A stretch of 64,000 nucleotides of DNA from Hordeum vulgare subsp. vulgare (GCF_904849725.1 NC_058519.1:186795703-186859702), one strand, 5' to 3'; positions 36,413 through 48,553 are shown, numbered from the stretch's first letter. The notes: generated by a model not told the origin, from the sequence alone. Program-made: numbers and translations.

Positions 36413-37640
36413 CGTCATTTGATGTGTCTGGTCTTCTTGTGAAACCTTGGTTCCTTTGCTAAAGAAATGGCACCAGTGTTGTCACAAAACAGATTTATTG
36501 GATTTAGTGCGCTCGGCACAACTCCAAGATCCATCATGAACTGCTTCATCCAGACACCCTCCTTAGCTGCCTCCGAGGCAACCATGTACTCCGCTTCACA
36601 TGTAGAATATGCTACGACGCTTTGCTTGGAACTGCACCAGCTTACCGCACCTCCATTGAGAATAAATATGTATCCAGTTTGAGACTTAGAGTCATCCGGA
36701 TCAGTGTCAAAGCTTGCGTCGATGTAACCCTTTACGACGAGCTCTTCGTCACTTCCATAAACGAGAAAAATTTCCTTAGTCCTTTTCACGTACTTCAGAA
36801 TATTCTTGACCGCTGTCCAATATCCACTCCTTGATTACTTTGAAACCTGCCTGCCATACTTATGGCCAGGCTGACGTATGGTCTAGTGCACATCATTGCA
36901 TACATGATAGAACCTATGGCTGAAGCAGAGGGGACGGTACTCATTTTTTCTCTATCTTCCGTAGTTGCTGGGCACTGAGTCGTACTCAATTTTATACCTT
37001 GTAATACTGGCAAGAACCCCTTCTTGGACTGTTCCATTCTGATCTTCTTCAAAACTTTATCAAGGTATGTGCTTTATGAAAGTCTATCATGCGCATCGAT
37101 CTATCCCTATAGATCTCAATGCCTAAAATGTAAGGAGCTTCTCCTAGGTCCTTCATTGAGAAACTTTTATTCAAGTAATCCTTTATGCTCTCCAAAAACT
37201 CCACGTTGTTTCCAATCAGCAATATGTCATCCACATATAATATTAGAAACACCACATAGCTCCCACTCACTTTCTTGTAAATACAAAGATTCTCCAACAA
37301 CTTCTATAAACCCAAATGCTTTGATCACCTCATCAAAGCGCTTATTCCAACTCCGAGATGCTTGCACGAATCCATAAATGGATCGCTGGAGCTTGCATAC
37401 TTTGTCAGCATTCTTAGGATCGACAAAACCTTCGGTTTGCATCATATACAACTCTTCCTTAAGAAAACCGTTAAGGAACGCCGTTTTGACGTCCATCTGC
37501 CAGATTTCATAATCGAAAAATGCAGCTATTGCTAACATGATTCGGACGGACTTAAGCATCACTACCGGTGAGAACGTCTCATCGTAGTCAACTCCTTGAA
37601 CTTGTGAAAAACCCTTTGCCACAAGTCGAGCTTTATAAAC
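36413..37640 (-). pseudogene. Element J reverse transcriptase and RNase H
   Basis: Minus-strand landmarks are GVDYDETFSPVV and QMDVKTAFLNG (within 37640-37460), the catalytic box YVDDILLIGN (about 37235-37206), and RNase H motifs GYIDASFDTD, STCEAEYMVASEA and CDNTGAISLA (36760-36440). Frames shift near 37290, 37055 and 36795, giving four separate open stretches. The catalytic residues seen are intact, but no single product could be made. This is the downstream part of gag-pol, ending about 200 bp before the polypurine tract. Confidence 0.9.
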
Positions 37641-38761
37641 GGTTACATTACCGTCAGCGTCCGTCTTCTTCTTGAAGATCCATTTGTTCTGAATAGCCTT
37701 GCGGCCTTCAGGTAATACTTCCAAAGTCCACACTTTGTTTTCGTACATAGATCCTATCTCGGACTTCATGTCCTCCAGCCATTTGTTGGAATCCGGGCCC
37801 ACCATTGCTTCGTCATAATTTGCAGGTTCATTGTTGTCTAACAACATGATTGAGAAGACATGATTACCGTACCACTCAAGAGCAGTACGTGATCTTGTTG
37901 ACCTGCGAGGTCCAATAGGAACTTGATCCGAAGTTTCATGATCATCATCATTAACTTCCTCCTCAACCGGCGTCGCTTTGACACAGGTTTCCCCCTGCCA
38001 TGCGCCACTATCTAGAGGGATTAGAGGTTCGACAACCTCATCAAGTTCTATCTTCCTCCCACTCAATTCTATCGGGAGAAACTCCTTCTCAAGAAAAGCT
38101 CCATTCTTAGCAACAAACACCTTGCCCTCATATCTGAGGTAGAAGGTGTACCAAATTGTCTCCTTTGGGTAACCTATGAAGACGCATTTTTCCGCTTTGG
38201 GTTACAGCTTTTCAGGCTGAAGCTTTTTGACATAAGCATCACATCCCCAAACTTTAAGAAACGACAACTTTGGCCTCTTGCCATACCACACCTCGTATGG
38301 TGTTGTCTCAACGGATTTTGATGGTGCCCTATTTTAAGTGAATGTAGTTGTCTCTAATGCATAAACCCAAAACGATAACGGCAAATCGGTAAGAGACATC
38401 ATAGATCGCACCATTTCTAACAAAGTACGATTACGATGTTTGGACACACCATTACGCTGTGGTGTTCTAGTGGATGTTAACTGTGAAACTATTCCACATT
38501 GTCTCAAGTGGGCACCAAACTCGAATCTTAGATATTCACCCCCACGATCAGAACGTAGGAACTTGATCTTTTTGTTACGATGATTTTCAACTTCACTCTG
38601 AAATTGCTTGAACTTCTCAAACGTTTCAGACTTGTGCTTCATCAAGTAGATATATCCATACCTACTCAAATCGTCAGTGAAGGTGAGAAAATAACGATAT
38701 CCGCCACGCGCCTCAACACTCATTGGACTGCACACATCGGTATGTATGATTTCCAACAAGC
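37641..38761 (-). pseudogene. Element J integrase, downstream part
   Basis: Holds the integrase core from HTDVCSP onward (38740 down), RSDRGGEY near 38555, and the position of the third ligand at 38439-38441. There the usual glutamate of GVSE is lysine (AAA), so the core would be inactive. The C-terminal part and acidic linker continue to about 37640 through frame changes near 38335 and 38120. The upstream side is cut at 38761/38762 by the truncated Athila copy; the preceding Copia sequence resumes at 48554. Compared with element E, about 6-8 bp are missing at the junction. Confidence 0.88.
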
Positions 38762-39020
38762 CACTTAGTGGCAAAGCAGTATCAAGTAAAGCATCAAGGA
38801 ATGCACCTAGCAGCATCAAGTAAAGCATCATCACAAGCATCATGGATAGGAGAAGTAGCATCATCAAGCACAGGCGACACATCAAATTTCTAGCAGGAGG
38901 TGGTGTCGCTAACTTACTCATAATTGAAGGTGAATCAAGTGCAGAGCTAGATGGCAGTTCCTTACCTGTCCTCGTAGTTGAGGGCAAGACTTTAGTTTTT
39001 GGATCTCTCGGATTCCTCAT
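38762..39020 (-). pseudogene. Truncated second Athila gag, open into Copia integrase
   Basis: Starts at the ATG at 39020, matching the gag start at 47023, and holds the same first 45 or so residues before a frameshift. A duplication of about 35 bp (AAGCATCAAG... near 38795-38830) is private to this copy. The reading frame stays open through the junction into the integrase core, ending at 38334, so a 228-codon chimaeric frame exists by accident. Only the first part is Athila. Confidence 0.75.
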
Positions 39021-39070
39021 AGTGATCAGCGGACGTAAATCCCAAGTGACTCAGAGAATATAGCTAGGCC

Positions 39071-39088
39071 CCCCCGGCAACGGTGCCA
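39071..39088 (-). other. Second Athila primer-binding site (mutated)
   Basis: TGGCACCGTTGCCGGGGG, tRNA-Asp type with two changes, 11 bp past LTR 39100-40544. A primer site here shows that this LTR is followed by internal sequence rather than by host DNA. Confidence 0.8.
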
Positions 39089-39099
39089 GAAAATAGTCT

Positions 39100-40544
39100 T
39101 GATAACCCACAAGTATAGGGGATCGCAATAGTTTTCGAGGGTAGAGTATTCAACCCAAATTTGTTGATTCGACACAAGGGGAAGCCAAAGAATATTCTCG
39201 AGTATTAGCAGTTGAGTTGTCAATTCAACCACACCTGAAAGACTTAGTATCTACAGCAAAGTATCAGTAGCAAAGTGGTGTGATAGCGACAGTAGCAACG
39301 GTAATAGTAGCAGCAGTGACAGCAGTAGCGGTAACAGTAGCAGCAGTGACAGCAGTAGCGATAGCATAACAGTAGCAGAAGTGACAACATTAGCGGCAAA
39401 TTAACGTAGCAAGGACCAGTAGGAAAAACTCGTAGGCATTGGATCGGTGATGGATAATTATGCCGGATGACATTCATCATGCAACGGTTATAACACGTAG
39501 AGATATGTAACTAGCTCCAGTTCGTCAATGTAATGTAGGCATGTATTCCGTATGTAGTCATACGTGCTTAGGGAAAAGAACTTGCATGACATCTATTGTC
39601 CATCCCTCCCGTGGCAGCGGGGTCCTAATGGAAACTACGGGATATTAAGGTTCTCCTTTTAATAGAGAACCAGAGCAAAGCATTGGCACTTAGTGAATAC
39701 ATGAACTCCTCATACTATGGTCATCTCCGGGAGTGGTTCCGGCTATTCTCACTCCGGGGTTGACGGGTCATAACACATAGTAGGTGACTACAACTTGCAA
39801 GATAGGATCTAGAACACACATATATTGACGAGAACATAATAGGTTCAGATCTGATATCATGTCACTCGGGCCCTAGTGACAAGCATTAAGCATGGAAAAG
39901 TAGTAGCAACATCAATCTCAGAACATGGTGGATACTAGGGATCAATCCCCATCAAAACTAACTCGATTACATGATAGATCTCATCCAACCCATCACCGTC
40001 CAGCAAGCCTACGATGAGATTACTCACGAACGGTGAAGAGCATCATGGAATTGGCGATGAAGGAAGGTTGGTGATGACGATGGCGACGATCTCCCCTCTC
40101 CGGGGCCCAGAACAGACTCTAGATCTGCCCTCCATAGGAAGAACTGGTGGTGGCGGCACCTCCATATCATAAAACGCGATGAACTCTTCTCCCTGATTTT
40201 TTTTCCGGACGAAAGGGACTAAACAGAGCTGGAGTTGGAGGCGGCGGAGCTCCGAGGGCCCCACAAGCCTGCTAGGCACGGCCAGGGGGCGCGCCTCCTG
40301 GGCTTGTGGGATCCTTGCTCCATGCCTCCATTGATTCTTGCGCCACTATTTTTATATATTCCACAAAAAATCCTCATAAATTTCTAGGTCATTCCGAGAA
40401 CTTTTATTTCTGCGCAAAAACAACACCATGGCAATTCTGCATAAAACAACGTTAGTCCGGGTTAATTCCATTCAAATCATGCAAATTAGAGTCCAAAGCA
40501 AGGGCAAAAGAGTTTGGAAAAGTAGATACGATGGAGACGTATCA
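39100..40544 (-). repeat. Athila LTR, downstream copy
   Basis: Begins TGATACGTCTCCATCG at 40544 and ends GTGGGTTATCA at 39100; 1445 bp. It matches 47103-48553 closely throughout. A trinucleotide-rich stretch of AGTAGC/AGCAGT lies at about 39295-39380, with a TATA-like TATATAAAAA on the minus strand near 40350-40360. Confidence 0.93.
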
Positions 40545-40558
40545 ACTCCCCCAAGCTT
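40545..40558 (-). other. Polypurine tract of the Athila element
   Basis: AAGCTTGGGGGAGT on the minus strand sits directly before the downstream LTR. Confidence 0.85.
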
Positions 40559-42494
40559 AAAGCCTTGCTTGTCCTCAAGCAATTCAGTTGACAAACTGAA
40601 AGAGACAAAAGAAATTTTTTACGAACTCTGTTTGATCTTGTTTTTGCAATTATGTCTAACTCATATTCAGATTTCCAGCAAGATCATAAGCAAACCACAT
40701 AAGCAATGACATTTAGGTCTCAAGAGGAACTCATATCAATGGCATAATCAACTAGCGAGCAATAATAATAAGTTTCAAACGTCAACACTTCAATCAAAAC
40801 AATCATGAAGCAGTATGAACAGATGGTATCTCGCTAGCTCTTTCTGAGACCGCAAAAATAAATGCAGAGCACCTTCAAAGACCAAGGGCTGACTGAACAT
40901 TGTAATTCATGGCAAAGAAGATCCAGTCACAGTCATACTCAATAATAGTTAAAAGCAAAGCATAAAAATGACGGAGGTGCTCTCTAATTGGTGCTTTTTG
41001 AAAGAAGAGGATGACTCAACAGAAACATAAATAGATAGGCCCTTCGCAGAGGGAAGCATTGATTTGCACAGGTGCCAGAGCTCAAGCTTTGAAGACAGAG
41101 ATAAATAATTTTGGGTGGCATGCTTTCATTGTCAACGCAATGACCAAGAGTTTTCACCATCTTCCATGCTACACATACTATAGGCGGTTCCCAAACAGAA
41201 AAGTAAAGTTTTGACTCCCCCACCACCAGTTAATCACACTCCATGACTAGCCAAATATTCGGGTGCCGTCCATACCAACAACAATCCAGGAGGAGGTTTG
41301 TTTGCAATTATCTTTTCGATTTGAGCATGGAACTGGGCATTCCAATTACCGACCCCTTTTTCGTGAGTGATAGTGAATAAACACATATCGAGGATAACAC
41401 GCCTAGCATGGAAGATACTGATCGCCCCTTGTCACCACATGAGCGGTTCGGGCATGCAAAACAGATTATTACTTGAAGGTTTAGACAGTGGCACATGCAA
41501 ATTTACTTGGAACGGGAGGTAGATACCGCATATAGGTAGGTATGGTGGACTCATAGGAACAACTTTGGATTTATGGAAGTGGATGCACAAGCAGTATTCC
41601 CGCTTAGTACAAGTGAAGGCTAGCAAAAGACTGGGAAGCGACCAATTACAAAGCGACAATAGTCATCAATATGCATTGAGATTAACCGACATTGAGTGCA
41701 AGCATGAGTAGGACATAAATAACCATGAACATGAATATCATAGAGGCTATGTTGATTTTGTTTCAACTACATGCGTAAACATGCGCCAAGTCAAGCTACT
41801 TGAATCATTCAAAGGAGGATACCATCCTATCATACTACATCATAATCATCTCAAAATTCATGTTGGCATCCAAGACAAACCATTATAAGCTCCTAGCTAA
41901 TTAAGCATGGCATCAAAAACTATGATCTCTAAGTTGTCATTGCAAACATGTTTCTCTCACAACAAAGCTGAATTAGGAACAATGAGCTAGTCATATTTAC
42001 AAAAACAAAATAGATCGAGTTCATACCAGCTTTTCTAGGTTCAGTCACTTCATCATTTATCGTCATTATTGCCTTTCACTTGCACGGCCGAATGATGTGA
42101 ACAATAATAAGAGTGTTCATGCATTGGACTAAGCTGGAATCTGCAAGCAAACACAAAGAAGAAGACAAAGTAATATGGCTCTTTGACAGATAAACAGATA
42201 TGCATGCGAGAGCCACTAAACATAGTAACCATGGTCTTCTACCTTGACCCAAAGAAAAAGAAAACTATTTACACGGGAAAGCTCCAAACAAGCAAAAGAA
42301 GAACGAGAAATCTTTTGGGGTTTTCTCAAAATAGACAAACACACAAGAAGAAAGCGAGAAAAAGAAATAAACTAGCATGGATGATACAGTGGCAAAGTGT
42401 GAACACCGACTGTCAAAGTGAAAGTGTGAGCATGAATATAAAGTCGGTGAGAAACACGTACTCCCTGAAGCTTAGGCATTCGGCCTAAGTTGGT
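40559..42494 (-). other. Athila 3' untranslated region
   Basis: About 1.9 kb between the ATHILA ORF and the polypurine tract. It is AT-rich with no convincing ORF or repeat. Such long 3' regions are usual in this lineage. Confidence 0.6.
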
Positions 42495-43516
42495 CTACTC
42501 CCATGGCTGATCCAGGCGATATCCAAAATCATAATGGGGGTTGTATGGGAGCGCGACAGCTACCGCCTGAATAGCTGCCTCACGGAGGCGATCAGCCTTT
42601 GCCTCCCACTCATACTCCTCTGCCTCTCCTCTGGTTATGTAATATCTCTGTTTTACCTGAAAGTCAAAGAAGGCAGGAGCAGGAAGGGTAATATGGAAAA
42701 CACGTTGTCGGTTAAATATTAACCGGTATAGGAGGGATTCATTATCCCTCTCAAGGAACTGATAGCGTGTCATAGTGGTGTGATCAAGGAAAGCTGTATG
42801 GAGCGGGGGATCTCCTTCGCGGATGGGTACTCCAAGAAAATTTGCTATGCGAGTGGCATAGATCCCACCAAAGAAATCCCCTTCATTAGCATTATTATTC
42901 AACCTCCTTGCTATTATAGCTCCCATGTTGAAACTCCTATCACCCGTTACTGCGCTCTTAAGAATACTAAGGTCAGATGCGCAGAGGTCACAATGCTCGA
43001 TCTTGCCGTTAATGCATCTACCTATGAAGAGGGCAAAGTAATGCAAGGCAGGAAAATGAATGCTCCCCATGGTAGCCTGCATAATATCTCTAGTTTCTCT
43101 GACAGTTATACTAGAGAAAAATCTCTAACCGAAGATTTAGGAGGATCATTGAGACTACCCCAATCAGGTATCTTGAAAATTCTATTGAAATCCTCTAAAT
43201 CCATGGTATACGATTTGTCATAGAGATCAAACAGTACAGATGTGTCACGGCCAGCTGAAAATTTGAATCTACGAACAAAAGAGGCAGTGAGAGTAGTATA
43301 CTGTTCACATTTATCAGAGATGAATTCTTCAAGTCCAACATTGTGAACAAGTGTATCAAACTCGTCTTTGAAACCTGCATCAATCATGAATTCATCAGAA
43401 GGCCATTCACATGGTTGTACCTGTGCGTTCCTCGGTTGGTAAGGATCGGTTTCCCGAATCGCGAGATGGGGACCCCTCTTGCTTGAGGAACCACCATGAT
43501 AGTTTCTCCTGAACAT
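42495..43516 (-). pseudogene. ATHILA ORF-1 family protein
   Basis: ATG at 43516 opens 136 codons, then a frameshift near 43100, then a second open stretch of 195 codons (43082-42495). Together they resemble the ATHILA ORF-1 family (Pfam PF03078): FDTLVHNVGLEEFISDKCEQY, a hydrophobic LPAPAFFDFQVKQRYYI near the end, and GSIHFPALHYFALFIGRCINGK in between. Its function is unknown; it lies where other Athila elements carry the env-like gene. Here it follows protease without any polymerase between, which points to a non-autonomous subfamily. Confidence 0.75.
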
Positions 43517-44296
43517 CTTCCTTTTATGAAAATTTTAGTAACTCAAAGCAAAAGTGAATAAGGCTCAACGAAACTCATAGCAACTACTCCTACAAGTGCC
43601 TAGAGGCCATATCACGCATCAAAACTACTTGGGACCAGCTAAAATTAGCATGCAAAGCTCAAGAACAGGGTCACCAAGGCAGCAAAAATACGCAACGAAT
43701 AAGGCACTAGAGCAAAAACTAATTGGACCAATGGAGGAGTCACATACCAAGGAACAATTTCCCCAAAACAGTTTGGTGAATGGGGCTTTGCACAAGGAGA
43801 TCGAAAATCGCAGCAAGAAGAGCAAGAACACGGGTTTGAGCTGTAGAATGAATTTTTCTGGATGTAGGAGAAGGAGATGGGAGCTGGAATAAGTGGAGGG
43901 GGACACGTGGGCCCCACAAGCCACGTAGGCGCGGCCAGGGGGTGCCCGCGCCTCCTGGGCTTGTGGTTCACTAGTGCATCCCCCTGACTAGCTCTCCGTC
44001 TCAGAATTTTTCAAAAATTCCAGAAAAAATCATACTTGATTTTCAGGGCATTCAGAGAACTTTTATTTTCGGGACACTTTTCTACAGGACACAAAAAGCA
44101 GAAAACAGGAGAAACTAAAGCTAAATCTATCATTTTTCTTCTAAGCAACCTAAGGTAAAGGTTTGGAACACAGGGCTGTGACTCTCAGATTCATCCATCT
44201 CATGGTCATCAAAAGAAATCCGTCAATGAGGTTGATCAAGTCTCCTTGACAAACTTTTTTTGAATCGCGTAAAAACGGAGAATTTTCGAATAGTCA
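43517..44296 (-). promoter_or_regulatory. Spacer with an LTR-like block upstream of the ATHILA ORF
   Basis: The part 43905-44075 resembles a section of the Athila LTR in the same orientation: a motif ending in AACTTTTATTTT, then AT-rich sequence, then CCACAAGCCCAGGAGGCGCG and GGCCGCGCC-like sequence (compare 40261-40420 and 48260-48425). The rest is non-coding. Presence of LTR-like sequence here is seen; promoter activity is inference. Confidence 0.5.
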
Positions 44297-45437
44297 CTAG
44301 GTTACCTCAATGGGGATGTGCATATCCCCAACAAGCAAATCATACTTCATCTTAACAGTAGGCATAGGGCATTCATAGCTCCCAATAAGAATCGATGATG
44401 TTTTTTCAATAGCATTGATGCAATGTACCCGATATTGTTTCTTCAGAAAGTGCACCGTATGCTCATTACCATTGACATGGAAAGTGACATTGACTTTGTT
44501 GCAATCAATAACAGCCCCTGCAGTGTTTAAAAAGGGCCTTCCAAGGATGACCGCCATGGCATCATCCTCGGGAATATCCAGGATAACAATGTTCGTTAAG
44601 ATAGTAACGTTAGCAACCACAACAGGCACATCCTCGCAAATGCCGATAGGGAAAGCAGTTGATTTGTCGGTCATTTGCAAGGAGATTTCAGTGGGTGTCA
44701 ACTTTTCAATTTCAAGTCTATGATAAAGAGAGAGAGGCATAACACTAACACCGGCTCCAAGGTGCATAAAGCAGTTCTAACGTAGTTGCCTTTAATGGAG
44801 CAAGGTATAGTGGGCACTCCGGGATCACCTAGTTTCTTAGGAGTTCCACCCTTGAAGGTGTAATTAGCGAGCATGGTGGAAATCTCAACCTCAAGTATCC
44901 TCCTCTTATTATTCACAATATCCTTCATGTACTTAGCATAAGGAGACATTTTGAGCATATCTGTCAAACGCATTTGCAGAAAGACAGGTCTAATCATTTC
45001 AACAAATCGCTCAAAATTCTCATCATCCTTTTTCTTGGATGGTTTTGGGAGGAAAAGGCATGGGTTTCTGAACCCATGGTTCCCTTTCTTTACCATGCTT
45101 CCTAGCAATGAAATCATTCTTATCGTATCTCCTATTCTTAGGTTGTGGGTTATCAAGATCAACAGGTTCAATCTCCACATCCTTATCATTGCTAGGTTGA
45201 GCATCATCATGAACACAACTATCGATATTATCACTAGGCTCATGCTCATCACCAGATTGTGTTTTAGCATCAGAAACAGAGACATCTTTTGGATTCTCGG
45301 GTGTAACAGCAACAGGGTTGCTAGCCTGCAAGTTCCTATCATCTTTCCTTTTCTTTCTAGGATGACTAGGTGCATCACTGCTAACTCCTTGAGAATCTTG
45401 TTCAATTCTCTTAGGATGACCCTCAGGATACAAAGGT
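44297..45437 (-). pseudogene. Athila gag C-terminus and aspartic protease
   Basis: The open stretch 45433-45023 is the charged C-terminal linker of Gag; a frame change near 45030 leads into MIRPVFLQMRLTDMLKMSPYAKYMKDI and ANYTFKGGTPKKLGDPGVPTIP, the typical lead-in to the Athila protease. The active-site loop at about 44765 shows LGAGVSVMPLSLY, but the preceding aspartate codon appears to have lost one base, which shifts the frame. AVILGRPFLNTAGAVID (about 44570-44520) is the second protease landmark. The protein ends at 44297 and no reverse transcriptase follows. Confidence 0.8.
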
Positions 45438-47023
45438 TCCTAGGTCATTCTACCACCTCTAGTGAGGACTCTGACAGAATTGTCATTCAACTCATTGAGC
45501 AAGTCATTTTGAGCCTTGAGTACTTGTTCTACTTGAGTAGTAACCATAGAGGCATGTTTACTCAAAAGCTTAAGATCATTGACGTTTCTGTCCACACAAG
45601 CACTTAAATGACTAAGCATACGAGCATATTGTTCCAATTGTCTGCTAACATAGTCATTGAATCTTTGTTGTTTGGCAACAAAGTTATCAAATTCATCTAG
45701 ACATAAGCTAGCAGGTTTATCAAAAGGAATATCACTCTCATTGAATATACGAATAGGATTTACCTCTACTACCTGTGTCGGGTTATCAAGACCATGGATT
45801 TCTTCGATAGGTGGTAGATTTTTGACATCTTCAGATTTAATGCCTTTCTCTTTCATAGATTTCTTAGCTTCTTGCATATCTTCAGGACTAAGGAATAGAA
45901 TACCTCTTTTCTTTGGAGTTGGCTTCGGAGGTGGTTCGGGAATAGTCCAAGTATTTTCATTGCACAAGATATTATTCAATAGGATCTCAACTTGTTCCAC
46001 AGTTCGTTCCCTGAAAACACAACCAGCACAACTATCTAGGTGGTCCTTAGAAGCATCGGTTAGTCCATTATATAGGATATCAAGTATTTCATTCTTCTCA
46101 AGAGGGTGATCGAGCAAAGCATTCAGTAGCTGGAGAAGCCTCCCCCAAGCTTGTGGGAGACTCTCTTCTTCAACTTGCGCAAAGTTATATATTTCCTACA
46201 AGGCAGCTTGCTTCTCATGGGCAGGAAAATATTTCTCAGAGAAGTAGTAGATCATATCCTGGGGACTACGCACACAACCAGGAGCAAGAGAAGTGAACCA
46301 AGTCTTAGCATCATCCTTTAGCGAGAAAGGAAACAACTTAAGGATGTAGTAGTGGCGAATCTTTTCCTCACTCGTGAATAGGGTGGCTATATCGTGCAGC
46401 TTAGTAAGATGTGTTACAACCGTTTCAGACTCATAACCATGAAAATGATCAGATTCGACCAGAGTGATTAACTCAGGGTCGACAGAGAATTCATAATCCT
46501 TATCGGTCACAAAGATAGGCGAAGTAGAAAACTTCGGGTCATATTTCATCCTAGCGTTCAAAGATTTTTCTTTCCACTTGCGCAGTAATTTCTCAAGATC
46601 ATAGCTATCCTTACAAGCAAGAAAGTCCTCAACTATATCTCCCTCCATAACATAACCTTCGGGTATATCAGGTAATTCATATCTAGGAGAGCTAGTTCTA
46701 ACAGGCGAAATAGCAGGTTCTACTTCAATAATCTCAGCAGTTTCAGAAGTATCATCACATTCAGCAGCAACTCTAGCAATTTGTGCATCAAGGAATGCAC
46801 CTAGTGGCAAAGCAGTATCAAGTAAAGCATCATCACAAGTATCATGGATAGTAGAAGTAGCATCATCAAGCACAGGCGACACATCAACATTTCTAGCAGG
46901 AGGTGGTGTCGCAAACTTACTCATAACTGAAGGTGAATCAAGTGCAGAGCTAGATGGCAATTCCTTACCTGTCCTCGTAGTTGAGGGAAAGACTTTATTT
47001 TTTGGATCTCTCGGATTCCTCAT
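45438..47023 (-). pseudogene. Athila gag
   Basis: ATG at 47023, 68 bp after the primer site on the minus strand. The first stretch (47023-46196) has an acidic N-terminus and then the Gag core with LVESDHFHGYESETVVTHLTKL, LFPFSLKDDAKTWF and YYFSEKYFP. A TAG at about 46193 interrupts it; the same frame continues from there with FAQVEEESLPQAWGRL, ILDILYNGL and a helical C-terminal half to a stop at about 45437. So two nonsense codons split an otherwise well-preserved Gag of over 500 residues. Confidence 0.85.
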
Positions 47024-47073
47024 AGTGACCAGCAGACGTAAATCACAAGTGACTCAGAGAATAGAGCTAGGCC

Positions 47074-47091
47074 TCCCCGGCAACGGCGCCA
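47074..47091 (-). other. Athila primer-binding site (tRNA-Asp)
   Basis: TGGCGCCGTTGCCGGGGA on the minus strand is an exact complement of the 3' end of plant tRNA-Asp, 11 bp past the LTR end. Confidence 0.92.
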
Positions 47092-47102
47092 GAAAATAGT
47101 CT

Positions 47103-48553
47103 TGATAACCCACAAGTATAGGGGATCGCAACAGTTTTCGAGGGTACATTATTCAACCCAAATTTGTTGATTCGACACAAGGGGAAGCCAAAGAATATTC
47201 TCGAGTATTAGCAGCTGAGTTGTCAATTCCACCACACCTGAAAGACTTAGTATCTGCAACAAAGTATCAGTAGCAAAGTGGTGTGATAGCAACAGTAGCA
47301 ACGGTAATAGTAGCAACAGTGACAGCAGTAGCGGTAACAGTAGCAGCAGTGACAGCAGTAGCGATAGCATAACAGTAGCAGAAGTGACAACATTAGCGGC
47401 AAATTAACGTAGCAAGGACCAGTAGGAAAAACTCGTAGGCATTGGATCGGTGATGGATAATTATGCCGGATGACATTCATCATGCAACGGTTATAACACG
47501 TAGAGATATGTAACTAGCTCCAGTTCATCAATGTAATGTAGGCATGTATTCCGTATGTAGTCATACGTGCTTAGGGAAAAGAACTTGCATGACATCTATT
47601 GTCCATCCCTCCCGTGGCAGCGGGGTCCTAGTGGAAACTACGGGATATTAAGGTTCTCCTTTTAATAGAGAACCAGAGCAAAGCATTGGCACTTAGTGAA
47701 TACATGAACTCCTCATACTATGGTCATCTCCGGGAGTGGTTCCGGCTATTCTCACTCCGGGGTTGCCGGGTCATAACACATAGTATCTGACTACAACTTG
47801 CAAGATAGGATCTAGAACACACATATATTGACGAGAACATAATAGGTTCAGATCTGAAATCATGGCACTCGGGCCCTAGTGACAAGCATTAAGCATGGCA
47901 AAGTAGTAGCAACATCAATCTCAGAACATAGTGGATACTAGGGATCAATCCCCATCAAAACTAACTCGATTACATGATAGATCTCATCCAACCCATCACC
48001 GTCCAGCAAGCCTACGATGAGATTACTCACGAATGGTGAAGAGCATCATGGAATTGGCGATGAAGGAAGGTTGGTGATGACGATGGCGACGATCTCCCCT
48101 CTCCGGAGCCTAGAACGGAGTCCAGATCTACCCTCCACAGGAAGAACAGTTGGTGGCAGCGCCTCCGTATCGTAAAACGCGATGAACTATTCTCCCTGAT
48201 TTTTTTTCCGGGCGAAAGGGACTAAATAGAGCTGGAGTTGGAGGCGGCGGAGCTCCGACGGCCCCACAAGCCTGCTAGGCGCGGCCAGGGGGCCCGCGCG
48301 CTCCTGGGCTTGTGGGCTCCTCGCTCCACGCCTCCGGTTGATTCTTGCGCCAGTATTTTTTTATATATTCCACCAAAAATCCTCGTAAATTTTCAGGTCA
48401 TTTCGAGAACTTTTATTTCTGCGCAAAAACAACACCATGGCAATTCTGCTGAAAACAGCGTTAGTCCGGGTTAGTTCCATTCAAATCATGCAAATTAGAG
48501 TCCAAAACAAGGGCAAAAGAGTTTGGAAAATTAGATACGACGGAGACGTGTCA
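47103..48553 (-). repeat. Athila LTR, upstream (5') copy
   Basis: Begins TGACACGTCTCCGTCG (first T of TGATACG mutated at the fourth base) at 48553 and ends GTGGGTTATCA at 47103; 1451 bp. Copia element J resumes at 48554. A TATA-like box on the minus strand lies near 48357-48369. Confidence 0.92.

Larger units (their letters stand above)
38762..48553 (-). mobile_element. Tandem Athila-type Gypsy element (LTR, internal, LTR, internal fragment)
   Basis: On the minus strand the order is LTR (48553-47103), primer site, gag, protease, ATHILA ORF, polypurine tract, LTR (40544-39100), then a second primer site and the start of a second gag, which ends abruptly at 38762 against Copia integrase. One outer end is a true LTR end; the other is not, and no target duplication is seen. 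Reverse transcriptase and integrase are absent. Confidence 0.88.

Noticed and set aside
39244..39480. Leu/Tyr/Cys-rich ORF, repeated at 47247-47483
   Set aside because: It is translation of the AGTAGC/AGCAGT trinucleotide-rich stretch in the Athila LTRs.
47074..47091. Fragment of a tRNA-Asp gene
   Set aside because: Only the 18-base complement of the tRNA 3' end is present, directly inside an LTR. It is a primer-binding site.
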